A DNA stretch of 64,000 bases. It comes from Oceanobacillus alkalisoli. GTDB lineage: Bacteria; Bacillota; Bacilli; Bacillales; Amphibacillaceae. Below, in pieces: positions 16,637 to 26,129 of this stretch. The DNA lies in NCBI RefSeq assembly GCF_021556485.1, contig NZ_JAKGBW010000004.1:1-64000 (forward strand). Reading direction: 5' to 3'. Position 1 is the first letter of the stretch. The number at the start of each line of letters is the position of its first letter. The notes beneath the pieces were generated by a model. That model did no database searches, was not told where the DNA came from, and saw only the letters and a list, made by a program, of their open reading frames with translations. Both the position numbers and the translations under genes were made by a program.

Positions 16637-17431
16637 ATGAGTAAAAATAAGAGCGCGTTGCATCTTATGACATGGAAAGAAATCGAAGAGGCTTTTAGAG
16701 AAAATCCTGTAGTTATCGTTCCACTTGGATCGACAGAGGAACATGGTCCACACTCTATTACAGGAGACTATTTAGCTGCCACCGAATTAGCGAAAAGAGT
16801 GGCGGAAAAAGCTAATGCTTACTACATCCCTACCATTCCGTTTGGAAACTCAGAGTATTTCAGAAGTTACCCAGGAACAATTTCTTTTTCACAGGAGACA
16901 GTTTTACGAATACTGGATGAGATTTTCAGAAGTCTAATTGAACATGGGATTACCAAGATAGTGGTATTCAATGGACATGCAGGAAATTCATCCGCAATCG
17001 ATCAAGTTGCTAGAAAAGTAAGACGTGAAGAAAAAATAATGATCGCCTCCGTTGATTTATGGCAATTACTCAGCAAAGAAAAGAAAGCCAAAATTTATTA
17101 TGAAGAAAAAGATCCTTCGGGACATGGGGGTGAACCACTCACTTCTGTCATGAGTTACCTTTATCCAGAAGAAATGAGGCTAGATTTACTCGATGATTGG
17201 TCGAACAATCAGAAATGGGAAGAATTCCAAGTAAATAGTTTTAAACAGGTAAAGCTCGGAGATTCATCAGCAAATATTTATTTTAATATGAACGAAATTT
17301 CAAAAGAAGGAATATTGGGTAATCCTACTAACTCTTCAGCGGAAAGAGGAGAGAAAATATTTAATGAACTTACTGATTATGGTGTACAGCTAGTCGAAAA
17401 GGTATTAAAGTCAAAAATGTCACTAGAGTAA
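16637..17431 (+). CDS. Creatininase-family amidohydrolase
   Basis: 264 residues from the ATG at 16,637 (TTGAGGAGG upstream; the in-frame ATG 15 nt earlier overlaps that site). Metal-binding motifs of the creatininase family are present: PLGSTEEHGPHS with D of ITGDYLA, FNGHAGNSS, and SGHGGEPLTS. The family opens cyclic amides (creatinine to creatine) or hydrolyses formamides as in FAPy and mycofactocin enzymes, with Zn or Mn. No creatinase is nearby, so a substrate other than creatinine is likely. It lies between TRAP subunit genes, so it probably acts on the imported compound. Confidence 0.88.
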   Translation: MSKNKSALHLMTWKEIEEAFRENPVVIVPLGSTEEHGPHSITGDYLAATELAKRVAEKANAYYIPTIPFGNSEYFRSYPGTISFSQETVLRILDEIFRSLIEHGITKIVVFNGHAGNSSAIDQVARKVRREEKIMIASVDLWQLLSKEKKAKIYYEEKDPSGHGGEPLTSVMSYLYPEEMRLDLLDDWSNNQKWEEFQVNSFKQVKLGDSSANIYFNMNEISKEGILGNPTNSSAERGEKIFNELTDYGVQLVEKVLKSKMSLE

Positions 17432-17475
17432 CAATTTTTTACCATACCCGACCTAGTAAAATGAGGTGGTTTAGA

Positions 17476-18471
17476 ATGAATAGACTAATTTTAATCATAA
17501 TTTTAGGGGTTAGTATCCTTATGTCCGCATGTACCCAAGATGCCAGTGGTGAAGAATCTGAGAGTTTCAATATATCATATAGTACTTGGGCTAACGAAGG
17601 TGAGCCAGCTTTTGATGGTATGAAAAAATTCAAAGAAATAGTTGAAAGGGAAACAGATGGTAATATAACGGTGGATTTATATCCCGGAAACCAACTTGGC
17701 TCCACAATAGAACAAATGGAACAGTTAAAACTAGGGATTATTGAAATGATGTCGAGTGGAGACCCAGGCTTGGACGAAATTGAATATTTGTCATTACCCT
17801 ATTTGATGGCATCCAATAATCACTGGACGGCCGTATTAGAATCTGATGTAGCTCAAGAGTGGAATGATGAGCTAATTAATGTACAGGGAGTGAGAACACT
17901 TGATATTCTACCGCGAGGCGTACGAGTTATTTCTTCAAACATAGAAATAGTTAACCCTGAAGATACCAATGGGTTTAAAATCAGAACTCCTGCTGTTGAT
18001 TATTACGTGCAAACCTTTGAAGCTCTCGGAGCTAATCCTACGCCAATGGATATGGGGGAACTATACAGCGGACTGCAAACTGGTGTAGTGGAAGGTCAAG
18101 AGAATCCCTTGGAAACTATTTATTCTTCAGGATTACATGAAGTTCAAAGATATATTATTAATTCTAACCATATGTTTAAGCCAGCCTTCGTTTCAATAAA
18201 TGAAGAATTTTTCCAAAGTCTGCCGGAAGAATACCGAGATATAGTAGAGAAAGCTGCAGATGAAGGCAGAGAATATGCACAAGAACAATTGGAACTCGGT
18301 GAAGAAGAAATGATAAAAATAATGGAAGAAAGCGGAGTTACTTTCCTTGATCCAGATATCGAAGCTTTTAAGGAAGCCACCCAATCTGTAAGGGATAGTT
18401 TAGGATTTAAAATATGGGGAGAAGAAGATTATAGGAAAATTGTAGAAATAGGACAGTCAGAATTGGACTAG
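17476..18471 (+). CDS. TRAP substrate-binding lipoprotein (DctP)
   Basis: 331 residues from the ATG at 17,476, preceded by GAGGTGG. A lipoprotein signal peptide ends in LMSAC. DctP motifs follow: GFKIRTPAVDYYVQTFEALG, PTPMDMGELYSGLQTGVV and EGQENPLETI. The conserved Arg in KIRTP normally binds a carboxylate, so the ligand is probably an acid, for example an N-acyl or ureido acid given the neighbouring amidohydrolases. Confidence 0.92.
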   Translation: MNRLILIIILGVSILMSACTQDASGEESESFNISYSTWANEGEPAFDGMKKFKEIVERETDGNITVDLYPGNQLGSTIEQMEQLKLGIIEMMSSGDPGLDEIEYLSLPYLMASNNHWTAVLESDVAQEWNDELINVQGVRTLDILPRGVRVISSNIEIVNPEDTNGFKIRTPAVDYYVQTFEALGANPTPMDMGELYSGLQTGVVEGQENPLETIYSSGLHEVQRYIINSNHMFKPAFVSINEEFFQSLPEEYRDIVEKAADEGREYAQEQLELGEEEMIKIMEESGVTFLDPDIEAFKEATQSVRDSLGFKIWGEEDYRKIVEIGQSELD

Positions 18472-18475
18472 ATTG

Positions 18476-18508
18476 TATATAGAGAAGGTTAATTACCTTC
18501 TCTATATA
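18476..18508 (+). terminator. Intercistronic hairpin after dctP
   Basis: A perfect 14-bp stem, TATATAGAGAAGGT with ACCTTCTCTATATA, has a 5-nt loop and starts 5 nt past the dctP stop. There is no long T-run, so it is more likely a message-stabilising or partial stop signal than a full terminator. Confidence 0.65.
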
Positions 18509-18532
18509 GCTTAAATAGGGAGGCCAAATGAA

Positions 18533-19717
18533 ATGGATATTCAAGCATTAACTAACGAAATAAAAGACGAAATGATTCAAATCCGGAGACATATTCATCA
18601 ACATCCGGAATTAAGCATGCAGGAATATCAAACAACCGAATTAATTATGGATACATTAAAAAATACAAGCATCGCTCTAACTAAATTGCCAGGCGATACC
18701 GGAGTTATTGGGGTATTACGCGGCGGTCATGATGGTAGGACATTGGGATTGCGTGCTGATATTGATGCTTTACCAATAAACGAGCAAACAGGTCTATCCT
18801 TCACCTCCAAGCGTGAAGGAATCATGCATGCGTGTGGTCATGATCTTCATACCACTGTCTTGCTAGGTACTGCGTTGGTGCTAGACCGAATAAAAGATAC
18901 ATTGTCGGGTAACATTAAATTCATCTTTCAACCCGGAGAAGAAATCATGCAAGGAGCTAAATTAATTATTGAAGAAGGTGTATTGGAAAAAGAACCTAAA
19001 GTTGATGAAATCATATGCTTACATACTTGGCCATTAGTGGATTCTGGTAAAATTGGAGTAAGAAAAGGACCAATTATGGCAGCAACTGATACATTTGAAA
19101 TTATTATAGAAGGGTCTGGAGGACACGCAGCCCATCCTCATTTAAGTATTGATCCTATTCCTGTTGCTGGCCAAATTATTGGAGCTTTCCAGACTATCAT
19201 TTCCCGAAGAACTTCACCACTTGATTCAGCCGTAGTTACTCTCGGTCAAATCCATGGCGGGAACACAAACAATACAATAGCAAAAAATGTTACAATTTCG
19301 GGTACAATACGGTCTTTGAGTCATGAATTGAGGGAAAGCATAAAAAAAGAAATAAAGGATATAAGCGAAAATATAGGAAAAGCTTTTAATACGGGTATTA
19401 CCGTGACCTTTTTTCCCGGGAGTCCACCTGTTATTAATAATGATAAATTAGTGGATATTATGTCCGAAGCAGTCAAAGAAAACTTAGGAGATAACAATCT
19501 TGTATATCTACGGGAACCTTCCCTAGGGGGAGAGGATTTCTCCTTCTATCTTCAAGAAAGAGATGGGATGCTCTTTAGAATAGGAACAAGAAACGAAAAT
19601 GAAGCCTCACAACGATCTTTACACAATCCTGGAATTATTTTTGATGAAGATGCCATTCCGACTGGAATTATCGCAATGAGCTCCTTTGCTTTAAAGTATT
19701 TGAATAAATATAACTAA
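18533..19717 (+). CDS. M20-family amidohydrolase (N-acyl amino acid/hippurate hydrolase-like)
   Basis: 394 residues, the normal length for M20D amidohydrolases. Likely metal ligands are Cys101, His103 and His105 in ACGHDLHTT, Glu137/Glu138 in QPGEEIMQG, His164 in CLHTW and the His of SLHNPG near the C-terminus. GGEDFSFY near 355 is the usual late motif. These enzymes free an amino acid from an N-acyl amino acid. It ends the operon, before a strong terminator. Together with the creatininase it suggests stepwise hydrolysis of an imported amide. Confidence 0.92.
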   Translation: MDIQALTNEIKDEMIQIRRHIHQHPELSMQEYQTTELIMDTLKNTSIALTKLPGDTGVIGVLRGGHDGRTLGLRADIDALPINEQTGLSFTSKREGIMHACGHDLHTTVLLGTALVLDRIKDTLSGNIKFIFQPGEEIMQGAKLIIEEGVLEKEPKVDEIICLHTWPLVDSGKIGVRKGPIMAATDTFEIIIEGSGGHAAHPHLSIDPIPVAGQIIGAFQTIISRRTSPLDSAVVTLGQIHGGNTNNTIAKNVTISGTIRSLSHELRESIKKEIKDISENIGKAFNTGITVTFFPGSPPVINNDKLVDIMSEAVKENLGDNNLVYLREPSLGGEDFSFYLQERDGMLFRIGTRNENEASQRSLHNPGIIFDEDAIPTGIIAMSSFALKYLNKYN

Positions 19718-19736
19718 AGTTAAACTATATTTATAT

Positions 19737-19769
19737 GGGTACCCTCTTTAACTCGGGGTACCCTTTTTT
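19737..19769 (+). terminator. Rho-independent terminator of the GntR-TRAP-amidohydrolase operon
   Basis: GGGTACCC, an 11-nt loop and GGGTACCC (the arm is self-complementary, so it pairs with its copy) are followed by TTTTTT. It lies 20 nt past the M20 gene. Confidence 0.85.
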
Positions 19770-19894
19770 GCTGGTGGATATAATTAAATGGCAATCTAAA
19801 ACATAAAAAATTTTATTCTGGAAGGAATCTTAAAACATTTGTCTGAATAATTAAAATACATTTCAAATGCTTAGGATCAGAAGGTAATTCATAC

Positions 19895-19950
19895 GTTGAG
19901 TTTAAGGAGGAGCAGGAGCAGGAACAAGAGCAGGGTTGGAGGAAGCAGAG
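19895..19950 (+). repeat. Short purine-rich GAGCAG-like repeat
   Basis: A run of GGAGCAGGAGCAGGAAC-type units forms a low-complexity, purine-rich tract just past the broken sce7725 gene. It may mark where that gene was truncated. Confidence 0.4.
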
Positions 19951-19961
19951 GTATACTATTA

Positions 19962-20116
19962 ATTAAATTTTGCATTGATAACAGCTAATTCAATAATAGA
20001 TTTTAAACCTTTCACATCAAGTCAGGAATGATATTTTCGCCAATCAAGCCATCTTCAACTAATTCTCTTAGCGCTATCAATTCAAATTGACGCCCTCTCA
20101 AATAAGGAAAATACAT
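19962..20116 (-). pseudogene. sce7725-family protein, truncated and frameshifted
   Basis: From an ATG at 20,116, three bases past the sce7726 stop, the frame reads MYFPYLRGRQFELIALREL then VEDGLIGENIIP before a stop. A shifted frame continues DVKGLKSIIELAVINAKFN. This is the conserved N-terminus of the sce7725 family (M-[YF]-x-P-x-L-R-G-[KR]-Q-x-E-L-x-A-[LI]-R). The rest of the roughly 300-residue protein is missing. The intact partner upstream shows that this was a two-gene unit. Confidence 0.65.
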
Positions 20117-20119
20117 CAA

Positions 20120-20977
20120 CTATTCCCTCCAATGTTCATATAAAAAATCATTAAGTTTGGTGTAATCCTTTTTCTTAAAACTTGAAAAGTATACGAGGAA
20201 CTTTAGCTCGTAAGGCACACCTCTGTATTCCTCAACCTCTTTAATATTTCTCTTCCTTAATTCACCAATCATATAGGAATGTGCAATGTTTATCTCTATA
20301 TTTTCAAACCACTCCAGACAAGCTTTATAATAATTCATTTGTGTTGTATCTGGTAACTCACCATAATGCTTCATTAGAATATTCTCGTACTCTTTCTTTC
20401 TTAAAACCTTGAATATCAGTGTATGATTTAGTTTTTGCTCAAAATCTTCCGGTTCTTTTCTCATACTAATTGTATTTCTTTTTGTTAATATACATATTCC
20501 CACAGGTGTATCTTTCAGCATACCTCTTATCTTTTCGTAATTTGACTCACAAGTTACGACACAAACATGCTTAAAAGCCTTGTAGTAATCATTTATTTGA
20601 CTATCCAGCCTTTCAAAGGAATCTAATTCTGTCTTTATTTCGTAGACGATTGCTTTACCATTTATTAAAACAAAATCAGCCTTTGACTTAGAAATTGGAA
20701 CTTCATTTAAAGCAGTCGTCGTATGAAGACTGTGTCTCGCTAGCAATAACTTGTTTAATAAAGTATTTTTATAAAAATATTCATTTCTATATTCCTTCAT
20801 TAAATACCTATAAATACTACTAATTATTTCCTTATTTGTTGTATTACTGCCCTTCAGTGAATATTGCTGAATACAGAGTTCATACAGTTCACTCCCTTTA
20901 CTATTTATTAGTTTCCAAAGGGAATTTCGGGTGAATAGCTTATTTAAAGCAATATTATTACCATTCATGATTAACAC
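20120..20977 (-). CDS. sce7726-family protein with PD-(D/E)xK-like motif
   Basis: 285 residues. The core is E92 (NEVPI), D101 in SKADFVLINGKAIVYEIK and E113-x-K115: a D-(x)11-ExK pattern like PD-(D/E)xK nucleases. The flanking DSFERLDSQINDYYKAF helix is typical of the sce7726 family. Members occur beside sce7725 genes, often among accessory or defence genes, and their function is not established. A nuclease role is inferred from the motif. The sce7725 partner here is broken, so the locus may be inactive. The start could be either of two close ATGs. Confidence 0.75.
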   Translation of the reverse strand: MLIMNGNNIALNKLFTRNSLWKLINSKGSELYELCIQQYSLKGSNTTNKEIISSIYRYLMKEYRNEYFYKNTLLNKLLLARHSLHTTTALNEVPISKSKADFVLINGKAIVYEIKTELDSFERLDSQINDYYKAFKHVCVVTCESNYEKIRGMLKDTPVGICILTKRNTISMRKEPEDFEQKLNHTLIFKVLRKKEYENILMKHYGELPDTTQMNYYKACLEWFENIEINIAHSYMIGELRKRNIKEVEEYRGVPYELKFLVYFSSFKKKDYTKLNDFLYEHWRE

Positions 20978-21179
20978 CTTACTTCTACATATTATCTTAA
21001 ACCAATTCTATCATAAATTAGCGTTATCGAATGTCCTGTACTTATGATATCACCTTGCCCCATTTAATATAGCTGTACCCTGTTGACCTATAATAAGTTC
21101 CATCATCCAAAAACTCCCCTGTATTTACTACATTCGACAACCGGGGTAAAAGTTCTACTTATTATTTCAACTTAATATT

Positions 21180-21665
21180 GTTTGAATCCATAAATCGTCG
21201 CCTATTCTTTTTGCAATAACTTGGATGTCTTCATTCCCGCTAGAGCAATTACTTCTTTTACATCCAACAAAGATCCTTCCTAAAATTGAAGATTTCTGTA
21301 TCCAAAGGAAAACTACCGTACCAAGGTGTATCAATTTTTCCTTAACCTGCACCAATCAACCCAAAGGCTCTGCACTTACGGACTACCTTCAATGCAAATT
21401 CTATTGTGCTGTCAAAGCCTGCAAAATCTAAAATAACCTCAACACCACGGTTATTTGTCAAACCTTTTATCGCTGCTTCTGTATCATTATCCACACCAAT
21501 AATAGCTGCATCTGACCCTAATTGTTTTGCAATTTCCAGTCTGCTTTCATTCATGTCTATAGCTATGATTTTTGCAGTAGTTAATACATTTAAAAATTGA
21601 ATGGCATAACTTCCTAAACCACCTGCTCCTATAACAGCAACTGGAACTAGATATGGAGGTACCCG
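21180..21665 (-). pseudogene. Decayed Zn-type (MDR) alcohol dehydrogenase
   Basis: Minus-strand pieces read VAVIGAGGLGSYAIQFLNV, then ESRLEIAKQLGSDAAI and EVILDFAGFDSTIEFALKVV, ending GLIGAG with a stop. Further shifted pieces (GKIDTPWYGSFPLDTEIF) continue the C-terminal domain. This is the NAD-binding half of an MDR alcohol dehydrogenase. The zinc-binding N-terminal half is absent and several stops interrupt the tail. Confidence 0.7.
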
Positions 21666-21767
21666 TTTTACAGCATTGGCTTAAGATTCAACAAAGAAGC
21701 TCTTTCGACTGTATACAGTCTTTCTCAATATACTAGCCAGTCTGAAAGGTAAGATCGGATTTTTTAG

Positions 21768-21798
21768 ACCAACACCAGTTCTTATAACCGGTGTTGGT
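21768..21798. terminator. Stem-loop 3' of mqo
   Basis: ACCAACACC and GGTGTTGGT form a 9-bp GC-rich stem around a 13-nt loop, about 50 nt past the mqo stop. The T-rich side (GCTTTGTT) is on the plus strand, so for mqo it is a hairpin without a good T-run. Confidence 0.5.
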
Positions 21799-21848
21799 GC
21801 TTTGTTAAGAATAGATACCCTGACAGTATCCCTCCAACTATACCTTAC

Positions 21849-23357
21849 TCAAACGTTCACAAGATCTGCTTCCTTCTTAGACAAATGTAGTAATTCGGAA
21901 GTTGATCTATCAATTTCTTTAAGGAGTTCCACATTTTCTATTAATGATTCATCAAAAGAAGGAATCATTTTTTTAAGTTTTGGTTGCCAAACTTCGAGAT
22001 ATTGAGAAAAATTGTACTTTAAAACATCGAGCATAACCGCTACAGATGTTGAAGCCCCAGGCGACTCACCGAGTAATGCTACCATTGAGTGATCTTCCGA
22101 ATGGACAATCTCCGTTCCAAATTGAATTATTCCTCTTCCTAAATTCTTAGTATCTTTAATCACTTGCACACGTTTTCCAGCTACTCTTAATTCCCAATCT
22201 TCATCTTTTGCCTCTGGTACAAAGGTACGTAACTTTTCCATTCGTTTTGCCTTCGTAGCAAGGACTTCTTCAATTGAATATCTGATTAGTGAGGTATTTT
22301 TGGTAGCCGCAGCCAGCAACGTTAAGATATTACTTCCATTTATAGAATTAAAAAGGTCCAAATTAGACCCTTGTTTTAAAAATTTAGGACCAATTGCTGC
22401 AAATGGGCCAAATAACAGAGTGCTTTTTCCTTCTATATACCGCCTATCTAAATGGGGGACAGTCATTGGCGGCGTACCGTCTGGTTCCTTTCCATAAACT
22501 TTCGCTTCATGTTGATTTACAATATCTGGATTAGTACAAACCAAAAATTCACCACTGATTGGGAAACCACCAATATGCCTACTTTCAGGAATTTTTGTTT
22601 TTTGTAATAACGGAATTGCACCTCCGCCTGCTCCGATAAAAACAAAATCAGCTGTATGATATTCAATTGTGTTTTGCGAGAAGTTACGAACACTTACCTC
22701 CCATGAGCCATTTTCTGCACGTTTTATATCCGTGACGGTACTGTTAAATTGTACACTTATATTTTCCATTTTCTCTAGATTGGCAACCAACTGACGTGTC
22801 AGCTCACCAAAATTCACGTCAGTTCCTGAATCCATTTTAGTAGCAGCAATAGGATTTTCCGCCGTCCTTCCTTCCATCATTAATGGCATCCAGTTTGCTA
22901 ATTGTTGTCTTTTCTCAGAATAAGTCATCGTTTCAAACATAGGCAGCCTAGATAAGGCATTGAATCGTTTCCGTAAGAAGTCAACATGTTTTTCACCGTA
23001 CACAAAGCTAATATGTGGCAATGGTCGAATAAAACTTTCCGGATCACGAATTTCATTTACTTCAACCAAGTAAGCCCAAAGTTGCTTTGAAATTTGAAAG
23101 TGTTCAAAAATTTCAATCGCCTTACTAGTATCAATGGACCCATCCGGCAATTCAACAGTATAGTTTAACTCACACAAAGCAGCATGTCCTGTTCCAGCGT
23201 TATTCCATTCGTTAGAACTCTCACTTCCAGCTTGATCAAGTTTCTCAAAAAGTTTAATATTCCAATCGGGTTCTAGTTTATTCAATAGCGTGCCAAGTGT
23301 TGCACTCATAATACCTGCACCAATTAAAATAATATCTTTTTTCTGCTTAACATCCAT
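21849..23357 (-). CDS. mqo: Malate:quinone oxidoreductase
   Basis: 502 residues, the usual length for Mqo, the FAD-dependent membrane-associated enzyme that oxidises malate to oxaloacetate and passes electrons to quinone. The FAD motif is [18 protein letters not shown] at 7-24. Family marks include [49 protein letters not shown] and the C-terminal [17 protein letters not shown]. It is intact, though flanked on both sides by decayed metabolic genes, and stands alone with its own ribosome site (GGAGG). Confidence 0.95.
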   Translation of the reverse strand: MDVKQKKDIILIGAGIMSATLGTLLNKLEPDWNIKLFEKLDQAGSESSNEWNNAGTGHAALCELNYTVELPDGSIDTSKAIEIFEHFQISKQLWAYLVEVNEIRDPESFIRPLPHISFVYGEKHVDFLRKRFNALSRLPMFETMTYSEKRQQLANWMPLMMEGRTAENPIAATKMDSGTDVNFGELTRQLVANLEKMENISVQFNSTVTDIKRAENGSWEVSVRNFSQNTIEYHTADFVFIGAGGGAIPLLQKTKIPESRHIGGFPISGEFLVCTNPDIVNQHEAKVYGKEPDGTPPMTVPHLDRRYIEGKSTLLFGPFAAIGPKFLKQGSNLDLFNSINGSNILTLLAAATKNTSLIRYSIEEVLATKAKRMEKLRTFVPEAKDEDWELRVAGKRVQVIKDTKNLGRGIIQFGTEIVHSEDHSMVALLGESPGASTSVAVMLDVLKYNFSQYLEVWQPKLKKMIPSFDESLIENVELLKEIDRSTSELLHLSKKEADLVNV

Positions 23358-23423
23358 CTTTTTTCCTCCAAGTATAATAAAGCTCTAATTATAGGATTAT
23401 TCCCAAGCACTCAAGCTTCGTTT

Positions 23424-23860
23424 ACCATGTTTTTTTCAATTGTCCAATCTTCTCAATCTCTACTATTAATTCATCTCCATCTTTCAAACACATACGCTCA
23501 TCTTCCGGTCCCCTAAATCACATTTTCTGGAGTTCGTGTTAAAATTACATCTTTGGTAACAGTGTCAGATACTCTGAAAGGTAACTAACAATTTCTTCAC
23601 AAGAAAATATCATATCTATTCGAATCCTACTTCACTTCGCAGCTAAGGATTGTTTTTAATACCAAATTATTTGGATTAGAAATCGTTGTTTTTGTTACGA
23701 TATTAGGCCCTACTGGACAAAATCGTCAGATATTTTTCCTAACATCCACTGAGGGGTTTTCATTTGCATGTCACGAGCTGAGAAATCGTTTACTATCGTA
23801 AACCAGTCACATTCGGGAGGTACAGGCACACCAAAGCCCGGCACCCAACATATCGCTCTA
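23424..23860 (-). pseudogene. Decayed fumarylacetoacetate hydrolase-family gene
   Basis: Minus-strand frames show DWFTIVNDFSARDMQ and TPQWMLGKISDDF (the FAH catalytic-lid region, usually NDxSARDxQ...QWxxGKxxD). Later, in another frame, come ERMCLKDGDELIVEIEKIG and QLKK, the FAH C-terminus. Several stops and shifts separate them and the N-terminus is missing. FAH-family enzymes cleave C-C bonds in 3-ketoacids in aromatic degradation. Confidence 0.65.
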
Positions 23861-25034
23861 GACAAATTCATAGCTATAACAAATTTTATATAATTCTTCA
23901 ATCTCAGACAGTCTAGGAACTTTCGGGTTATTCTGCGGGCTTCCACTATCCAGAGCGTCCATCGCCATTTTATTGATAGCTCTTTCAAAATCTCCCTGTT
24001 CAATCCCCCAGCTACTGAGGTTAGGTATACTAAACTTCATACATAAGTCTTTTACGGAGGATACGGCAATGTCAGCAGCTTCATCATTAGAAAGTTGTTC
24101 TTTTTTAGACATAAAGATTCTCCCCAAATCTGCTAGGCGATCAATGGAAGCGTCTTTACTAAATTCAAGTATAGCTGGCAATAACATCGCATTAGAATAC
24201 CCATGTGGCACATGGAATAATGCTCCAATCGGGCGCGACATTCCATGCACAAGACATACAGATGAGTTAGAAAATGCTAACCCAGCTTGTAATGCTCCTA
24301 ATGACATTTTCTTCCTAGCCTTAATATTTTCTGCGTCTTCATAAGCTGTTAAAATATTGTTTACAATCAGATTCATTGCTGAAAGCGCCATGGTATCTGT
24401 CATTGGGTTTGCACGTTTTGAGATGTAGGCTTCAATAGCGTGACTAAGTGCATCGACACCAGTTGCTGCGGTTACTTGTTTTGGGGAGGTGGCGGTAAGT
24501 ATGGGATCAACAATTGCCGCTTCAGGCATAATAGCAGATTGTTTTATCATCATTTTTACGTTGCTAGTTGTATTCGTTATGACCGTTACATCCGTTGCCT
24601 CGGCACCAGTCCCTGCTGTGGTAGGAACTGCAATATGTGGAATCGGGCTTATTGTTGCAATCTTTCTACCTCACATAGTCCCCTATGTAACCTCCGTTAG
24701 TCGCAACAACTGCGACTGCCTTTGCAGTGTCTATACAGCTGCCTCCTCCAAGAGATATTATGACATCGCAAGCTTCCTCGTGAAGTAAATCTAATGCCTG
24801 TGCCACATATTTGTCTGTCGGCTCAGATGTTACTCCAAGATAGCACTCGCTATCAACTCCTCTACTGGAAAGAATATTTCGACATCTATCGACGTAACCG
24901 AGACTATCCATTACCTTATCACTAATGATTAACGCTTTTCTTCCTCGAGAGGCACTTTCCTTTCCCAACCTTTCAAAAGCGTTTAATCCATATTTGATTA
25001 TTTGCGGGGATTGATACAGGAATGACTCACTCAT
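23858..25034 (-). pseudogene. Iron-containing alcohol dehydrogenase, single frameshift
   Basis: From the ATG at 25,034 (AGGAGG upstream) the frame runs MSESFLYQSPQIIKYG to SLGGGSCIDTAKAVAV and GGYIGDYVR, then stops. One base away the sequence continues IATISPIPHIAVPTTAGTG and GVDALSHAIEAYISK, and ends normally. The total is about 392 codons plus one base, so a single +1 change near 24,655 is enough to explain it. The family (PF00465) oxidises alcohols such as 1,3-propanediol or lactaldehyde. It could be a recent pseudogene or a sequencing error. Confidence 0.8.
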
Positions 25035-25107
25035 GTAATTCCTCCTAAAATCTATGAATTGGTTCATCCAGATTATATTAAGATTTTCATTTAAGACTAC
25101 CTACTTT

Positions 25108-26043
25108 CTATAAAAAGATTGAAATATAATATATACCAGGTAAAGTTATTAAGCTTAACATCGCAGTAAACATAATTGTGATCGTACCGACTCCTTCCGA
25201 ACCAGTGTATTTCTCAAAAAGTACACTTGCTGTCAAGAAGGATGGCATCCCAGCCTGGAGTGCAATAACCTGCTTTAGCGTTATACTTAATGGTAAAAAT
25301 ATAATGATAATCAAAGCAACAGCCGGCAAGAAAAAAGTCTTCACAAATGTTGCAGTGAAAATAAGTTTCTTGTATTGAGAACGAAGCAAAGATAGTTTTT
25401 CTTTCGTAAATAACATTCCAATATACAGCATGGAAAGCGGTGCCGCTACTGCAGCCAGCATAGCAGATAATTCCAAAAGGAAATCAGGAAGACCAATATT
25501 CAGAGATACTAAAGATAAACTAATGACAATCGTGATGAATGGAGCGTTAAGTACAGATTTGAGTTGCTTGAATGTGAATTTACTCGACTGTAAAAGCATG
25601 ACACCAACTGTAAAGACCGTCAGCACCGTCCCAAGATCATAAATGGAAGCATATAATCCGGAAGACGTACCTAAAAACATACTGACAACTGGAATCCCCA
25701 TAAATGCTGTGTTACCGCAACCTGACAGAACTGCTACTTTCTTTGAATTGGAAACGGATAAATGAACAAGCTTTCTGCAAATAAAATAACCAATAGTGAT
25801 TCCGGTTCCATTTAAAAGTAATGCAATAAATACTACATAACTAAAGTTGATCCAGTCTTCCTTCGTGATGGTTGATTGAAAAATACTTTGAATAATCACT
25901 GCCGGTAAGGCAATATTCAAGACGATGGAAGCTAATAGATTCTTTGATTCCTTCGTCACTTCCACTCTTAAGGAGGTTAAAAATCCGATTAACCCAATAA
26001 CTCCTAATATAAGAATTGGCTTTATGATTGCTATTATTGTCAT
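25108..26043 (-). CDS. AEC (auxin efflux carrier)-family transporter
   Basis: 311 residues with about ten hydrophobic helices and the AEC features NIALPAVIIQSIF in the first third and GCGNTAFMGIPVV near residue 110. Bacterial members carry malonate, malate or other small carboxylates. It lies between the Fe-alcohol dehydrogenase relic and the CoA-transferase operon, on the same strand as both, with AGGTGAAATA before its ATG. The substrate is not known. Confidence 0.88.
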   Translation of the reverse strand: MTIIAIIKPILILGVIGLIGFLTSLRVEVTKESKNLLASIVLNIALPAVIIQSIFQSTITKEDWINFSYVVFIALLLNGTGITIGYFICRKLVHLSVSNSKKVAVLSGCGNTAFMGIPVVSMFLGTSSGLYASIYDLGTVLTVFTVGVMLLQSSKFTFKQLKSVLNAPFITIVISLSLVSLNIGLPDFLLELSAMLAAVAAPLSMLYIGMLFTKEKLSLLRSQYKKLIFTATFVKTFFLPAVALIIIIFLPLSITLKQVIALQAGMPSFLTASVLFEKYTGSEGVGTITIMFTAMLSLITLPGIYYISIFL

Positions 26044-26069
26044 TATTTCACCTATAACTTTATAGAAAT

Positions 26070-26108
26070 AACAATAGCACTTGATGTTTTACCGCAAAGT
26101 GCTATTGC
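26070..26108 (-). terminator. Hairpin at the end of the CoA-transferase operon
   Basis: CAATAGCACTT and AAGTGCTATTG form an 11-bp stem with a 14-nt loop. It lies 20 nt past the last gene of the operon, followed on the minus strand by TTATTTCTAT. Some readthrough into the AEC gene is possible. Confidence 0.65.
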
Positions 26109-26129
26109 TTTATCATCTTCTTATATCTA

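Noticed and set aside
24440-24788. Two overlapping plus-strand frames with Cys or hydrophobic content
   Set aside because: Both are antisense to the iron alcohol dehydrogenase pseudogene, around its frameshift.
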